From Pyrus communis (taxonomy: Eukaryota > Streptophyta > Magnoliopsida > Rosales > Rosaceae), in assembly GCF_963583255.1 (NCBI RefSeq), contig NC_084803.1, positions 15,015,428-15,079,427 of the forward strand: a stretch of DNA of 64,000 nucleotides. Reading direction: 5' to 3'. Of this stretch, positions 35,808 to 49,055 are shown piece by piece. The notes beneath the pieces are model-generated. The model did no database searches. It worked only from the letters and a program-made list of their open reading frames with translations, and was not told the origin of the DNA. Numbering within the stretch: the first letter of the stretch is position 1; the number at the start of each line of letters is the position of its first letter. The translations under genes were made by a program, and so were the position numbers.

Positions 35808-37315
35808 ATGTACGGATCGAGAGGGTAAGCACAGTTCGATTTTGTATGCATCTGTTTGTTTCTCGCGATGTTGTTGGTTTTTTTTTTTTTTTTGGCATTT
35901 GTAGGTATGAAATCTGTGGTTGTTTTCCTTAGAACATACTTGATGGTTTTGATTACGATTCTGATGATTTTTGGATTAAGGTAATCAATCGAGTAAATAA
36001 AGTTGATCAAGAAAATCTTTTTATCTGGTAATATAATTGGGATTTTTTCGAATTCAAGAATTTAGTAGAACACTTAGAGCTTGGCTGGTTATTAACTTAT
36101 TTGTGTAATTCATCAAACAAGTAGGGCAAATTTGAAATTTGAGTTTGTGATTTTCATGATATGTGACATGCTCAAATAGTTCATAGATTATGCGGTGATG
36201 TGAATTATTAAAATCGTAGAGTATGTATTGCGTGATTGGGAATCCGATTTTATGCTTGTGAAATCTCATATGATTGCTTGCACCTGTTAGCATAGCTGCA
36301 TAAGGATTGACATCTTGTTTGTAGGAAAAATGGGATATTTTTTTTTTCCTGTGGTTTGCTATGCATCTAGGTTTATTTATGTTTTAATATGTTTGATATG
36401 GGGTTGGTGGATATGATTATTATTTATGTTAGAATAACAAATCTAGGGTTTCAGACATTAGGTGTCAGGGAAATGTGTGGGTTGGGTTCGGTTTTATTAA
36501 CAGGTTGAGTGGGGGATTTTCTCTTTTTTGGGTATTTAAGGGCAATGTTGGGAAGCGGGGGGGTTTCGGACGGGTACGAGGTCGGCTCAAAGAGACCAAG
36601 AATGATGGATCCCTACTTCGCAGTGAGCAGCGGCGCAAGTGGCTTTCAACCTTATGGCTATGGTGGGAATTTTCAGCCCCCGGTTTTTCCTTTGGCCCGT
36701 CTCAGGGGACTTCCATTCAACTGCACAGATATTGACATCTTCAAGTTCTTTGCTGGATTGGATATTGTTGATGTGTTGTTGGTCAACAAGGGTGGACGGT
36801 TTTCAGGCGAGGCCTTTGTTGTTTTTGCTGGACCCATGCAGGTTGAGCTTGCTTTACAGAGAGATCGGCAGAACATGGGCCGTCGGTACGTCGAAGTGTT
36901 CAGGTGCAAGAGGCAGGAGTACTACAAGGCTGTTGCAGCAGAGGTAAACTATGAAGGAATTTATGATAATGACTATCAAGCAGCAAGCCCTCCTCCATCT
37001 AAATCAAAGAGGTTCAGCGACAAGGAGAAAATGGAGTACACTGAAATATTGAAGATGCGCGGCCTCCCCTTCTCAGCAAAAAGATCTGAAATTGTGGAGT
37101 TTTTTGGAGAATTCAAGGTTGTAGAAGATAGGGTGCATATTGCTTGCCGCCCAGACGGAAAAGCTACCGGGGAGGCATATGTGGAGTTTGTTTCTGCAGA
37201 CGAGGCAAAGAAGGCAATGTGCAAGGACAAGATGACCATTGGGTCGAGGTACGTGGAGCTGTTTCCATCGACACCGGATGAAGCTAGACGGGCGGAATCC
37301 AGATCAAGACAGTGA
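35808..37315 (+). CDS. Two-RRM RNA-binding protein, hnRNP H/F (GRSF-like)
   Basis: Coding exon 1 is only 17 bases (35808-35824, MYGSR plus two bases); exon 2 is 36541-37315. The joined product is 263 residues starting MYGSRGAMLGSGGVSDGYE, which matches the opening I remember for the Arabidopsis At5g66010/At3g20890 proteins. Two quasi-RRM domains lie at about 57-135 (RLRGLPFNCTDIDIFKFF, GEAFVVF) and about 170-250 (KMRGLPFSAKRSEIVEFF, GEAYVEF). These are the RGLPF-type RRMs of hnRNP H/F proteins, which bind G-rich RNA and affect splicing. The short first exon follows a strong plant-type leader, and the 716-base intron after it is a usual place for regulation. The frame continues upstream of exon 2 only because the intron end is open. 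Intact. Confidence 0.92.
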
Positions 37316-38040
37316 TATGGTCGCGGATTGAAGGTTTTAGATCTATATGTGAAATTTCCATTGTGTGGCTTGGGCTAGAACATTTTTCTCTTTAGTTTAT
37401 ATACAAACAATAGTTGTTGGTTAAATTCAAGTCCTTATGTGGACAAAAGGAAGATGAGCTAAATGATATTGGATGAATATTTTGCAAAAATTCCACACGC
37501 ACATTTTTTACAAGAACGGGTTCCGCTTTGCGAAAATCTCAAAACCCCGTCATAAAATCTATTTTCGTGAACTATTTTTATTAATTTGTGTGTTTTCAAA
37601 CGCAAAAACTAAATTTTTTATAAAAAAAAATGAAACTTTCTTTTACTCAATAAATCGTAAGACGAGACGACAATATATTCCTAATTGCAAAATTTTTCAA
37701 AAAATTTCCATCAAATAGGTACATTCCAATTTCCATCAAATTTTTCAAAAAATTTTGAAATAGAAAATAAACGAACTCGGAACAAAAAATTCCGATTCAG
37801 ATTTGAAATTTTCAATACAACCTTAGTTCTGAGTATGTTATTGTTAAGGGCTGCGCTTATTGGTGTTTTTGTTTTGTAAGTAACAACTAACAAGTAATAG
37901 CACACACCACTCACAAATCAATAAAAAATAAGTAATAACGCACGACATGTAGCCCACTCGTGCCCAAATGAGAAACGACATGTCGATGAGAAAGTTATTT
38001 CTTCACCCGTACAAACTTTAAACGGAGAGGTTTTCTTCTT
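37316..38040. other. Intergenic DNA between RRM gene and REP
   Basis: RRM gene 3' UTR followed by AT-rich DNA with repeated AAATTTTTCAAAAAATTT-like words (about 37685-37765). No gene. The REP leader begins in the last part. Confidence 0.5.
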
Positions 38041-38106
38041 CATCTGAATTTGCTGTTCCGCGGGCTCTTTCGCTGCGACTCTTCGTCTTCCTTCCTGATT
38101 CCCAGG

Positions 38107-38580
38107 TAAGTTTTAGCGACCTTCAATCCATCGTCTTCCTGAAACCGATTTTCTTTTATTTTTCCATTTTTCGGTGCGGCTTCTCAACTTCCATTAATCT
38201 CATCTCAGCTGCCTTTTTGCTCTGTAATCTGTACTTCTTATCTTCCGATTGGTTTCTGCTAATTTTTCACTTGCATATTTGATTTGATAATTTTTTAAAT
38301 ATAAAGATCGAAGCTTTAGTCTCCGTAGCTATTCAGTTGACTTGCTTTTGATAAACCCATGTTTGTTTCACTGAGAATTTGAGATCCTCTACTCTTTTTG
38401 GTTTGAAATGAATTGCTAGTGATTTAATTTCGATATCGAAACGGCCCCAAATGGATAACCTGCTGTAATAATCAATACCCACAACTTATTTTTCTTCGAA
38501 AGTTCCGTATCTATGCTTAATTTTGTATAAGTAATGTATTAACATTGAGTTTCTTGTTTGCTTGCTTTGTTTTCTTATAG
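38107..38580 (+). other. Predicted intron in the REP 5' UTR
   Basis: The donor CCCAG|GTAAGT at 38107 and the acceptor TTCTTATAG|GC at 38580-38581 frame a T-rich stretch of 474 bases upstream of the REP start codon. Leader introns like this are common in plant housekeeping genes and often raise expression. Predicted from splice-site strength only. Confidence 0.6.
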
Positions 38581-38700
38581 GCTTGGTTTGGATTATGCGT
38601 ATTGGCGTGCCGGATTTGTTAGTTTTAAGTAATTTCTAGTCTCTGACCTTGCAAAGGCAGGGTCTTTAACTGATATTTGCAACTATTTCGACCCAGTGCC

Positions 38701-41700
38701 ATGAGTGACTCGTCTTTGTACGATCCAATCGAACTCGAGACCACTACGTTTGATCTTATTGTTGTTGGGACAGGCCTCCCTGCAACAATAATTGCCGCTG
38801 CGGCCTCTGCTTCTGGAAAAACTGTCCTCCACCTTGACCGGAACCATTTTTATGGCAGCCAGTTTGCCTCTCTTCAACTTGATGAGCTCACCTCCTTCAT
38901 AAAATTGCATGCTACCCCGCCCTCTACCATCGTCGGTACCACCTCTACAAGTAGTAGCCTTGATTACACTGCCGTAGATGTCACCCTCCGATCAGTATAC
39001 TCCAACATTGAGACTGCCAACTATGCCCCAGAAATCCTTGCAAATCAGTTCTCAAAGTTCCTTATCGACCTTGGTGGGCCTAGGGTTTTGTTTTGTGCTG
39101 ACAAAGCCATTGACCTTATAGTTAAATCAGGCATGGGCTCGTATTTGAGCTTCAAGAGCATTGATGTGAGCTTCATTTGTGATGAGAGCGGGCGATTATC
39201 CAGTGTGCCAGACTCTCGATCAGCAATATTTAAAGACAAGAGCTTGAGTCTTATAGAGAAGAATCAGTTGATGAGGTTCTTCAAGCTTGTTCAGCAGCAT
39301 TTGGCAGCCTCTGCTGGCGATGATGGAGGGAATGAAAATGCAAAGATTTCAGAGGAGGATTTGGAGAGTCCCTTTGCTGACTTCTTAAAGAGGATGCGGT
39401 TGCCACCCAAGATTAAATCGTACAGATTACATTGCCTTTCTCTATCTGTTAGTGACATTACTTTGTTCCCTTGTCTCACTTGCCTTGTTAAGATTACTTT
39501 AACTTGCCAAGTTGTTTGGACGTTTCCATTGCTTCAGTGCTATTGAACCATTTATAGGAAACCAATTAGTATTCTTTGCTGCTTGTTACATTATTTTTTG
39601 TAATGAAAAAAAAAATTGATTTTGTATTTTATTTATTTTTTTCTGTTGTTTCCCAATAAACTAAGCATGAGTAGTCTTCATAGTGTACTACACCAAGAAA
39701 GCAGCTGGCTCTTTGTTATCCTGAAAACTGTTTCTTCACTGCTTCAGATAGTTTTTCGCTTCCTTATTCTGAGAATGTGTCATTTTCTTCCATGCAGGAG
39801 TATTCTATATGCCATTTCCCTGGCAGATGATGATCAGGACAACTCGGAAGTCTGTAAAACTGTACTTAAGACAAGAGAAGGGATGGAGCGTTTAGATCTC
39901 TACCAAAAATCGGTTGGAAGGTCAGTTGTCTCATTTTGTTTTGTACTTAAACATTTATTCTGTGATGTTTTAGTTTCTGTGAAGTACTATTGTAATGATG
40001 CTTGACCTGGTACCCATATAGAATTTATCTATATATCAAACATGTTTGATTTGTTTATTATCTAGAGACAATTTGAAGATTGCTAAGAGTAATGTTATTT
40101 AGTGATAAAAATTTGAAGAAACCGTACAATGTTTGACAGCCATGGTTTATGGTTATGGAAAATAAGTGCATCTGTGTAGAAGGGGAAACTAGAAGGAAGT
40201 ATAAATGGGTAGTATCCTGTTGTTTTCATTGAAACTTATATCTAAAAATAGAGGCTGTTGAGGTGTAGTGTTTTTCTTATTTAAACCTAATGATTTCAGT
40301 GTGTCCCTTGACTCAAGATTACGAGCCTCAAATTTATACCAATAAGATATTTAAATCTGTATGCCACAAGTAGTTTCTTTATCATTCTTTCTTCTTAGGT
40401 TTCCAAATGTACCTGGGGCTTTGCTTTATCCACTTTATGGTCATGGTGAGATATTACAAGGCTTTACCCGTCGTGCTGCTGTTAAAGGTTGCATCCAAGT
40501 AAGTTCAAGTTGAAGTATCTGCTCTTTAATTTCGAGGAAAAGTATCCTAAACTGTTATTGGCCTGTCCATACTTCTTCGTATATATCTGCCTTAATTATG
40601 GGCTAACATGTGCTCTCGTATTTAACTTTTCTTAATATATTTTTTAATTTCTTGAAAATTTCCGGTTGTCTCTGACTCTGTATTTGGAGGAATTATGTTA
40701 TTTTTAGAAAGAACATGAAGTTAGCTTGATGTTATAGCTCTATTTTTCAATTTAAAATGGGTTTGAGTTATGTTCATGCGCATTAATTTCTGCTAAAATG
40801 AGTCAATCCACAACATTCACTGGAAGTATATACGCACAAACATACATCAATACCGCTGTATTTCTTATCTGTATCTGAAGCATCTTTCATCCAGGTTCTG
40901 CGAATGCCAGTGACTGCCCTGCTTATGGACAAGGTATGGAATGAATATACTAACGATTGTTCTTAATACAAAACATATTTACTGAAATAAACTAATTTTT
41001 ACCAGAATGTTGCAAATAGTTGATGTTTTATCATGGCTTGAACTTTGCAGCAAACTGGGCAATACAAGGGTGTTAGATTAGCTTCAGGCGAGGAAATATG
41101 TAGTCATCAGCTGCTTTTGGATCCAACCTTGACAGTCCCATTGCCGCCCGCTTCATCTTCACCAAATCTGGAAGAAACTCTTCAAGTTTTAAGTTTGAAA
41201 GGTGATAAAAGAAAGGTGGCCAGGGGAATATGTATTACGACCAGTTCCTTGAAGCCAGATGTATCAAATTGCTTGCTTGTGTATCCTCCTAGATGTAAGA
41301 GTTAACTCTGGTTCTGTTATTGTGCTTCTTTGAAATCGAGTACTCGAACTAAAATAGCTTGTCTCAAATCCTCCCTCCTTCCTCCCCAGTTTTATTTTCT
41401 GAGCAGGATACTTCAATCCGGGCTATCCAGATAGGTGGCGGTTCGGACAAACTGGCTGTTTGTCCGTCAGGCATGTATGTATGCTAAATCATTGACGATA
41501 ATAATGCTTCCCTTCTTTCTGCCATAGTTTTATGTATTGCTATCTTACGTATGAGTTAGATGTATATGGCAAAAAAGTTTAACTCCACTAACTTGTTTGA
41601 GGAACCTCTTAAATTTGATTTTGTTTACCTTCTCTACTTCAGGTTTGTACTGTACTTCTCTGGTTTATGTGATGATGCTGAACACGGGAAAAGGTTGCTA

Positions 41701-42265
41701 CATGCGGCAATGAATGCACTTCTCACACTTCCTGTTTCTGCAAATCGTGAAGGTGGTTCCGCGGTTCAAAGTGAAGATGCAGATGTAAAACCGACACTAC
41801 TTTGGAGTACGTTATACATTCAGGAGCTCACAACAGCGCACAATGTACGTATGGACTTAAGTTTTTCCTAGTAATTCTCTATCTTCCACGACGATTGTGC
41901 ACTTATTTGATGCTTTTTTGTTCTTGGCGTCTTTTCATTCGGAGCTGTGATTTACATTGATTTCAGGGTGAATGTGAAAACATCTTCTTCACTCCCATGC
42001 CGGATGGAAATCTTAACTACAATGATCTTGTAGATTCAACTGTTGCGGTACGTCTTCTTTTAACGGACTATTTTTGCTTCAGTCTCTTTATGCTTAATTA
42101 CTCGTCATCTTTCACACCTAATGTTAACCCTAGTAAAACTCGGTGTTGGTGCTGCAGCTTTTCCAGAAGATGTATCCAGATGAGGTACTTTTTGCGGAGA
42201 CACCCTCCTCGCCCGTGGAGCCTGATAATCTGGAGGATGATACCGAGCTTAGTCTAGATAGCTAA
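38701..42265 (+). CDS. REP: Rab escort protein (REP), component of Rab geranylgeranylation
   Basis: Presents newly made Rab GTPases to Rab geranylgeranyl transferase and delivers them to membranes. Nine coding exons join in phase: 38701-39419, 39798-39920, 40399-40498, 40895-40933, 41051-41294, 41390-41474, 41643-41844, 41967-42047 and 42158-42265. They give 566 residues, the usual length for plant REP. The GDI/REP signature is clear: FDLIVVGTGLPATIIAAAAS near residue 17, then HLDRNHFYG. Later conserved stretches are SILYAISLAD, LYPLYGHGEILQGFTRRAAV and VLRMPVTALLMDK. The start was set at the Met of MSDSSLYDPIE rather than the in-frame Met 24 bases upstream, because family members start shortly before the Rossmann strand. 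No defect was seen. Confidence 0.92.
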
Positions 42266-43889
42266 TGCCGGTTTGTCGGACTCAAGTCAGTGTATACTGT
42301 ACACTAGGGGCACTAAATCATCCCCACAACGCTTTGCCACCTGAATTTACAGATGTGGAAATAGGACTTGTAGCATCTTGTACACTAGAAACAAGAAATT
42401 GTGTCCTTTTTGGCTTCCAAGAAACTTGCATATCCCTACGTACATTGTGTCATAGATTTTGTTCCCAAGACATTTTGGCTATCAATTTTGTCGACAACAT
42501 TGGTATTGGTTTTTCTCTATATTTCGAAAATGAAACAGTATTTTGGAAATTTCTGGCTCCGAAAAACCTTGAGTCAAACTGGTTGTTCATATGGGTATGA
42601 TTAGACATCGACAAGCATATATGTACGTTATTGTGTATCAATATGTTCATAACTGATGAAGTAACATGATCTTATTAATTGGTCGAATCAGTCGTCTGAT
42701 CAGACGGTCTGTTATAGGTAGAATCTGCAATTTAGAGAAAAAGAAAGGACATATGTGCAAAATACAACAGAAACACACAACTCCCGGTAGTCCAACCGTC
42801 CCGACCATCCAATCTCATGAAAAGATGTGCAACAATGGCAGTTTCTGCTTCAATGGAAATTGCAAACGTATTGAACAAGTAAATTACTTATTTCTTTATT
42901 ATTTCCAGATCCCTTTTTGGCCACCTTTCACACATGCCCAAAGGTTGTTACTAAGGATTCCGTGACCAAGTTTGATTTTATTTTGACCAAAATGCCCCTG
43001 CCACTTTCTGTAAATAATTCGACACCCTACATTCCGTGGCAGAAATTTTTGTGTCATTTCAACGTTAATTTGGTAAGTGCGGGTTTTGGATGGCATAAAG
43101 AGGTAATTTGAGGAATGAAATGCACTTTATTGTCAATTTACGGGTCAGAAGAAAACAAAGGTTGGCGTGGCAGCCCACGTGTATTAAGTAGCTAGACGAC
43201 AAAATTCATAACCTCGGATGCCCCATTTTACGAAAAAATTAAGAAACTAATTTATGTCTTCCAATAATTCGGAACAATTAGTCTCATTTTTTCCTAAATA
43301 AAAACAATTTTTACAATGAAGATGATTATAGAAATGTTTTAGTCCATGAAATGTTAGTATAATCTACGTCTTTTTATTAGAGCATTAAGTTTTTCAGCAC
43401 TTAAGTTACGTTCATAACTATTAGGAAATAATTTTGTTCATCATCTGAAATAATGATAATACTCATCACGTTATTTATTATCATTAAATAAGTTTCATTT
43501 CCAAATTATGTAATTAATAAACATGAATCTCAAATTTTAATTAGCAGAAAAGAAAGATGAAAAAAAACCTGAAATTATGAAATCGAAAGAAAAAAATAAA
43601 ATTGGTAACCTATATCTAAAACGAAAAAAGGAAAAACTTTTTTGGTATTGTAGTGTGTGTGGCTAGATATCGAAAAAAAGCCAACAAGAAAGAAAAGTAG
43701 GAGAAAAAGGAAAAATACTTTGGCTTGGCAGGCTCCAAATTCAGAGCCTGGGTTTTTGCATTCATTTCATTCCATTCCCTCTCTCTCTTCTCTCCGTTTT
43801 TAGCTGTCACTACCAGCGGCAATGCACTAGTACTCCGTCCCCTACATTTTTCACCCCCACAACACCATGATCTTCTTCTCTCACTTTTC
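42266..43889. other. Intergenic DNA between REP and the RWP-RK gene
   Basis: REP 3' UTR, then about 1.4 kb without a supported gene; short open frames here have no domain. The last 200 bases form the RWP-RK leader, with a pyrimidine-rich tract (CTCTCTCTTCTCTCC) near 43780. Confidence 0.5.
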
Positions 43890-46818
43890 ATGGATTCCTG
43901 TGACTGTGACCCCCATTTGCTGAGATCTCTCCTGGTCTTCAAGAACACCATCAACCAGGGTGAGTTTATCAAAACCCACCATCCCCATTTTCCAATTGTT
44001 TTCCTTTCTCTCCAAATATTGTATCTTTCTGCTCTTCTGCTTGTTGGGTTTTGTTTGTTTTTCATTTTTATGAAAAAATGGTTTTTTTTTTGTGTTTGGC
44101 AGAGTTGATCAGGAGCTTGCATGTGTACGGATTGGATGAGGGGAAGAGAAATGAGGTGGAGAGGGAGTTTGTGTTCAGAGAAAATGGGTTGTATGTGGAG
44201 CTGTCAGCTGAGCCGGTTCTGAGACTGATGAAATTTCCGGCTTCCCAAGTGCTCCAAGGGCATGTTAATGGCTGCTGGGTCTGCATTTTAGCATTTCATG
44301 AAAATTCACCTCCTGATTTTACATGCATTCCCTCTGTTCTTTCAGTCTCCAGGTACCCTTTTCAGTCTAATGAATTTAGTCTTATGTTGTCTCTGTTTTT
44401 GATGTTTTTCATGGTATTGTTCAGTTGTTCTTTTGGTTGGAGTTGGAGTTGTTCGTGTTTGTGTTTTAGATGTACTAATTGCAGTATTACCCGATTGCGG
44501 ATTTGCAACATGTCGTTAGAATGATTAGCTTCATGTTTAGGCCTGTAAATGTAGAGGATATTGGTTGGATGAGAAATTCATGGTGCTAGTCTCCTCATTT
44601 TCCCGTTGGAAGAGTTGGTGGTTTGGTGGAATCTCTTTGGTTTTGTGCAGCATTATCTTCCGTTTTCAGGCATTGCCAATCCTAGTTAACTAGGTGGTTT
44701 ATCGGGTTTCAGTGCCCGAGAAATACTTACAGGAGGGGGTGTGTGAAACGCCCCTGTTGCATTTGCCCCTTGCCCCTTTTGTGCTTTACAAGGGTGCTTA
44801 GAACGCCCCCTTCAGATTGCGCATCTTGGTCACTAATCAGTTATTATGAGTAGCGTCACACGCTGTCATGTTTACCTGCTTTATGTTAGAATTTGTCCAG
44901 CTTGGCTTGAAGAGACTGAGCGATAGTTAAGTGGGCTACTTCATTTGTGTTGAAATATGCTCGTAACGTCTATGCTTTTTCAATCTTAATCGGGAGGGTT
45001 TACTGTAGAATTTGATGTGCGTCCCCTGAAGTATTAGCAGTTCAATATGGAATCATCTATTTAAAATTTACCTAAAAGAGTTTTGGATTTCATCAAGTGA
45101 CGATCTTCCTCCTTTTCTCTAGTGATTTTGTGTGGCGAAACTGATTCTAACAGAATAACTTATCCGTTATCATAGGATATGAGAACATTTATGGAAAAAG
45201 CTTGGTTTTCCATTTTATTACGTTTCCCTATAGAACATTTGATCTTTGCTGAAGATATAACCTTAATTGCTCTGAACCTAATCCCAAACTTAGCTCCAGA
45301 TTCCTAGCTTTTCTAAAGTTTTGATTGTTTCAAACCTCCTTGTTATCTCCAATCTTATTCATAACTCTAACAATATTTTGTCCTAATTGTTCAGAAATCC
45401 AAAGTTGAAGACAATTCCAAGATTGTCTAATGATCTTCAGATGATTTTCGAGTTGAGTTGCAAAACAGATGACAAAAAATCATTGCAAAGGTCACGGGAG
45501 GAAACGAGCCAAGGGAGTAATGACAGTAACCACAAATCAAGGAGGTGGCCGATACTTGATCTGGATCTGAACTCTCTTCCTAGCCCCGTCACAATGTCTG
45601 AATCATCTGAGGATCAAGAAAGTGGAAGAAGTTCACCAGGTTAGATGCATTGCTTTCTATTATTGTTGCCACACATTGCTTTCTGCTCTTCAATTCATTT
45701 TTGTCGCAATCAAGTGTGATGGGGTTACAAGTCTTAGAATCAGTTGTTGCCAGGGTTAAAAAATTCAACTTTCTATGCAGTATGCATCCTTTGGTGTTTT
45801 CTTCTATGGCTTTGGAGTGTATGGAACTGAAGCTAGAGTTTCTCTTCACACCAGCTTACTTAAGAATGCTACCACGTAAAAGTTTCATTTATTACCATAA
45901 CCTAAGACAACTATCAAGTGATGTGTATCTTGTAATTCTGACTACCATTTGTAAATGTATGCGAAAGTAAAATACCGGACTTTTCATAGAAATCGATATT
46001 CAATACTTTCCTTTTGGAAAAATCATTTTTCTTCAATGTTTTCCCCATTATACTACTGCATTATTTGAATTTGATATCTCATAGGCTAGGTGCAAGGTTG
46101 CAGGTATTACAGAGAAGAAAAGAAGGGCACCAAGTGGACGCATAGCAAGTATCTCTTTGTCAGATCTGGCAAAGTATTTTGATCTACCAATTGTGGAAGC
46201 TTCGAGAAATTTGAATGTTGGACTCACAGTACTTAAGAAGAAATGCAGAGAATTTGGTATTCCTCGGTGGCCACATAGGAAGATTAAATCGCTTGACAGT
46301 CTCATTCGTGATCTTCAGGTCTGTCTTAATTCCCCTTCCTGATATGTTCACTCCCTTTCCATTTTAGTGAACATTGACATGATTGTACTAAATGGAATAT
46401 CTCCCAAACTCAAAGATATTGTTACTTTAATAACTTTGTAATGGCTAGAAAATTAGCGCCAATAAGTTCACGTAAAACAGATGAATGAAAACCTGAATAT
46501 GCAGTAGGCTGTGCACATGTATCGAAGTACTTGCACAGACAGTCACATATGTTGGCACCTATTATATATGTGCAGTTGTTTATATATATATATATGATTG
46601 TGCAGGAAGAGACGGAGATCCAACAGAAGGAGAACAAAGCCGCAGCCTTGGCGGTTCTAAAGAGGCAAAGAATGCTGGAGAGGGAAAGAGAAAGTATAGA
46701 GAGGAGACCCTTCTTGGAGATGAAGACCGAGACCAAAAGATTCCGGCAAGATGTTTTCAAGAGACGGCACAGAGCTAGAGCTCTTAGAAGCCAGGGCCTG
46801 TCTACGTCTGCCAATTAA
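43890..46818 (+). CDS. RWP-RK transcription factor, RKD type (RKD5-like)
   Basis: Five coding exons join in phase: 43890-43959, 44103-44352, 45395-45639, 46104-46318 and 46606-46818. They give 330 residues. Exon 4 encodes the RWP-RK DNA-binding domain: basic KKRRAPSGRIASISLSDLAK, YFDLPIVEASRNLNVGLTVL, KKKCREFGIPRWPHRKIKSL, with RWPHRK at residues about 243-248. The helix just after it (LIRDLQ, then EETEIQQKENKAAALAVL) is heptad-like and could mediate pairing. RKD proteins act in egg-cell and embryo gene programmes. The N-terminal 180 residues (for example VYGLDEGKRNEVEREFVFRE) have the longer form I associate with RKD5, a memory-based assignment. An acidic-serine stretch (MSESSEDQESGRSS) precedes the domain. 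Intact, nuclear protein expected. Confidence 0.88.
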
Positions 46819-47810
46819 AGCATCTGTACAAAATACTAATAGAGCTTTTGAACTCATTTCAAAATATTAACTTTCAACTTCTGAATTTCTTGCATTGGGG
46901 TTCAAAGCTTAAAGCTCTCCCCTTTAGTTTCTGAAATTACTTTTGGTAAACCAATGAATTTTATCTGTAGTTTCTGGTATTGCTTTTGGGTTCGATCACG
47001 GTTTATGACATGTTCACTTACCTGGAATGAGATTGAATATTGGAATTATTCTGATTTTTAATTTCTCATAGCACACGGGTATTGGAATTATTCTGATTCA
47101 TGACTTGTTATGTGGCTCATATATTACAAACCGTAATCCAATACCTGAAACATCGTGAATTAGATTGATTCGGAGGGAGTAGTTGATTTCATTCTCTCAC
47201 CTACTTATGGCTTCCTCGATTTATGACACCCTTCTAGGTGAGCGAACACGTTAGTTAACAGATTTCCATGTCAGGTTTTGGAGCTCATTTCCGAATTCAT
47301 GACTTTAAACATGCTAGTCATGAATTTCCTTTCATCTTCCAGTGAAGCGGATTCATGTATAAATGCGTCCATGTAAACTCTCTCAAGTCTCAGCTTTCCG
47401 TCCTCCAAGCATTAAACATTCCTTCATCCCCCCTCGACGATCTTTAAACTCATCTGCACCTTTTTGCTTTGCCCTAAATGTTAGGATGCCAGATGGCATC
47501 ATCTTGTGGTGACATTGGTTATTTCATCTCCGTGCAATTGTGGAAGACGTAGAGTAGGGTTCTAACATTAAATGTCAAAACAGAAAATGCGGCTTACACG
47601 AATTCATACCTGAAAGTGTAAATTGCTGTCCCAGGCCATGGGTAGGTCCACTTCTGCTCAACCGGTCAAGCATGGAGGTTTGGGTCTTTCGGTACTTTAA
47701 TTGTGTTTGAATCCAACTTTTTAAACTCAAAATCATTTTTCAAGTTTTAGGCATTTAAACTTATTTGGTAAGATTATTTTTAAAAACTCAACTCAAAAAG
47801 TAATTTAAAA

Positions 47811-48809
47811 AAGGGAAAATTAGGTTCACATCTTTCTTTTTGTTACTCCATTGATTAAAATCCTATTCATTTTCAAATTTTGATCAAGGTCCTTGGGTAT
47901 TAATAACATCATTAATTATTTGAATAATAAAATATTTTTATTTTTAAATATATTCCTTTAGTGTTAAAAATGTTACAATTAGTATATTTATATTTATGGC
48001 TAAATTGTTTATCATATATTTTTATTTTTAGTTTGTACCTATTTTTAATTTGCAAATATTTTTTTAATTTGTACCAATTTTCTTTTCATTTTTAATTTGT
48101 ACCCATATATTAGTTTATTTTTGTGCCCATATTTTTTAAATTTTTATTTGTGTTTGTACCTATGTGTATACCATCACGTGACGTTGTATATTTAATCAAT
48201 GATAGAAAAATTACATATGGTATATTTATGTTTTATGCCTAAACTTTGTATCATATATTTACATTTTTAGGTTGTACCCACTTTTAATTTGCAACATTTT
48301 TTTTTTTAATTTGTAGTATTTTCTTTTTAGTTTTATTTTGTACCCATGCATTAATTTCTTTTAGCGCCTATATTTTAAAAAATTCATTTGTACTCATAAT
48401 TTTTAATATTTTATCTGTACCCTAATTTGTTTATAATGTACCCATTCTTCTTTATTAATGTACCACTTTGTTATATGTGAAATGTACCAATTTTTTTAAC
48501 ACTATGGATACATTCTTTTGCCATTTATTATTTCTTATTTTTACATAGTTTTTACCCATTTATTCAATCAAAATGTTTGAATTTTTTTATTGTAACCGTT
48601 TCTAATAGTATTATAATGAGGGATTTTAAATTTATAGGATTATAAATCTCATAAAATATCAAACAATTAATGTCAAAACTATAAAAATATAAATATTAAT
48701 AGTAATATAATGAGGTGTACAAAGTCAAGGGACTTTGATCAAACTTTGAATACTATTAAGGTTTTAATCAAAGAATGTTAAGAATTAGGGACCACATCCA
48801 AAGTATTCC
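47811..48809. mobile_element. AT-rich TIR element of about 1 kb
   Basis: The left end AAGGGAAAATTAGGTTCACATC and the right end, reverse-complemented GGAATACTTTGGATGTGGTCCC, are imperfect inverted repeats. They extend through TTGATTAAAATCCTA/TTGATTAAAACCTTA and TTTTGATCAAGGTCC/GTTTGATCAAAGTCC, so the arms exceed 80 bases. TTTAAAA occurs at both edges (about 47804-47810 and 48810-48816), a possible target duplication. The interior repeats GTACCCAT-type words many times. Confidence 0.6.
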
Positions 48810-48881
48810 TTTAAAAATATAGTCTATTCTCTAAAAACACCAAAAGTGAGTTTTTAGAGTTTTTAAAGCTCACTCTTTTAT

Positions 48882-49055
48882 GCCACCCAGTACTATAGTC
48901 TGGTGTTATTCCTCTTCACTTGTAAGTGAGACATCTTAAGTTCGAATTTTGTGGATGGGGAATTCGATACCAAATTAGGTTGCCCATTATGTGGCTTAGC
49001 CGAATTCCTCCTTCTCCTACTGTAAAATATATCGTTGTACTTAAAAAAAAAAAAT
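48882..49055 (+). mobile_element. SINE with pol III B box and target duplication
   Basis: A B box, GTTCGAATT, lies at 48940-48948, preceded by the TRNA-like word TAGTCTGGTG (A box position). The body includes CACTTGTAAGTGAGA and GCCCATTATGTGGCTTAGCC, wording I recall from Rosaceae SINEs, and a tail of about 12 A ends it. Flanks CTCACTCTTTTAT (48869-48881) and CTCACTCCTTCAT (49056-49068) match at 11 of 13 bases, as expected for a retroposed target duplication. Confidence 0.78.

Noticed and set aside
36509..36540. Start of the RRM protein at the Met of GDFLFFGYL
   Set aside because: This is intron sequence before the acceptor TTTAAG at 36540; the family N terminus requires the short exon at 35808.
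43616..44122. 168-codon frame on the minus strand across the RWP-RK 5' end
   Set aside because: Antisense shadow of a real exon and pyrimidine-rich leader; no domain.
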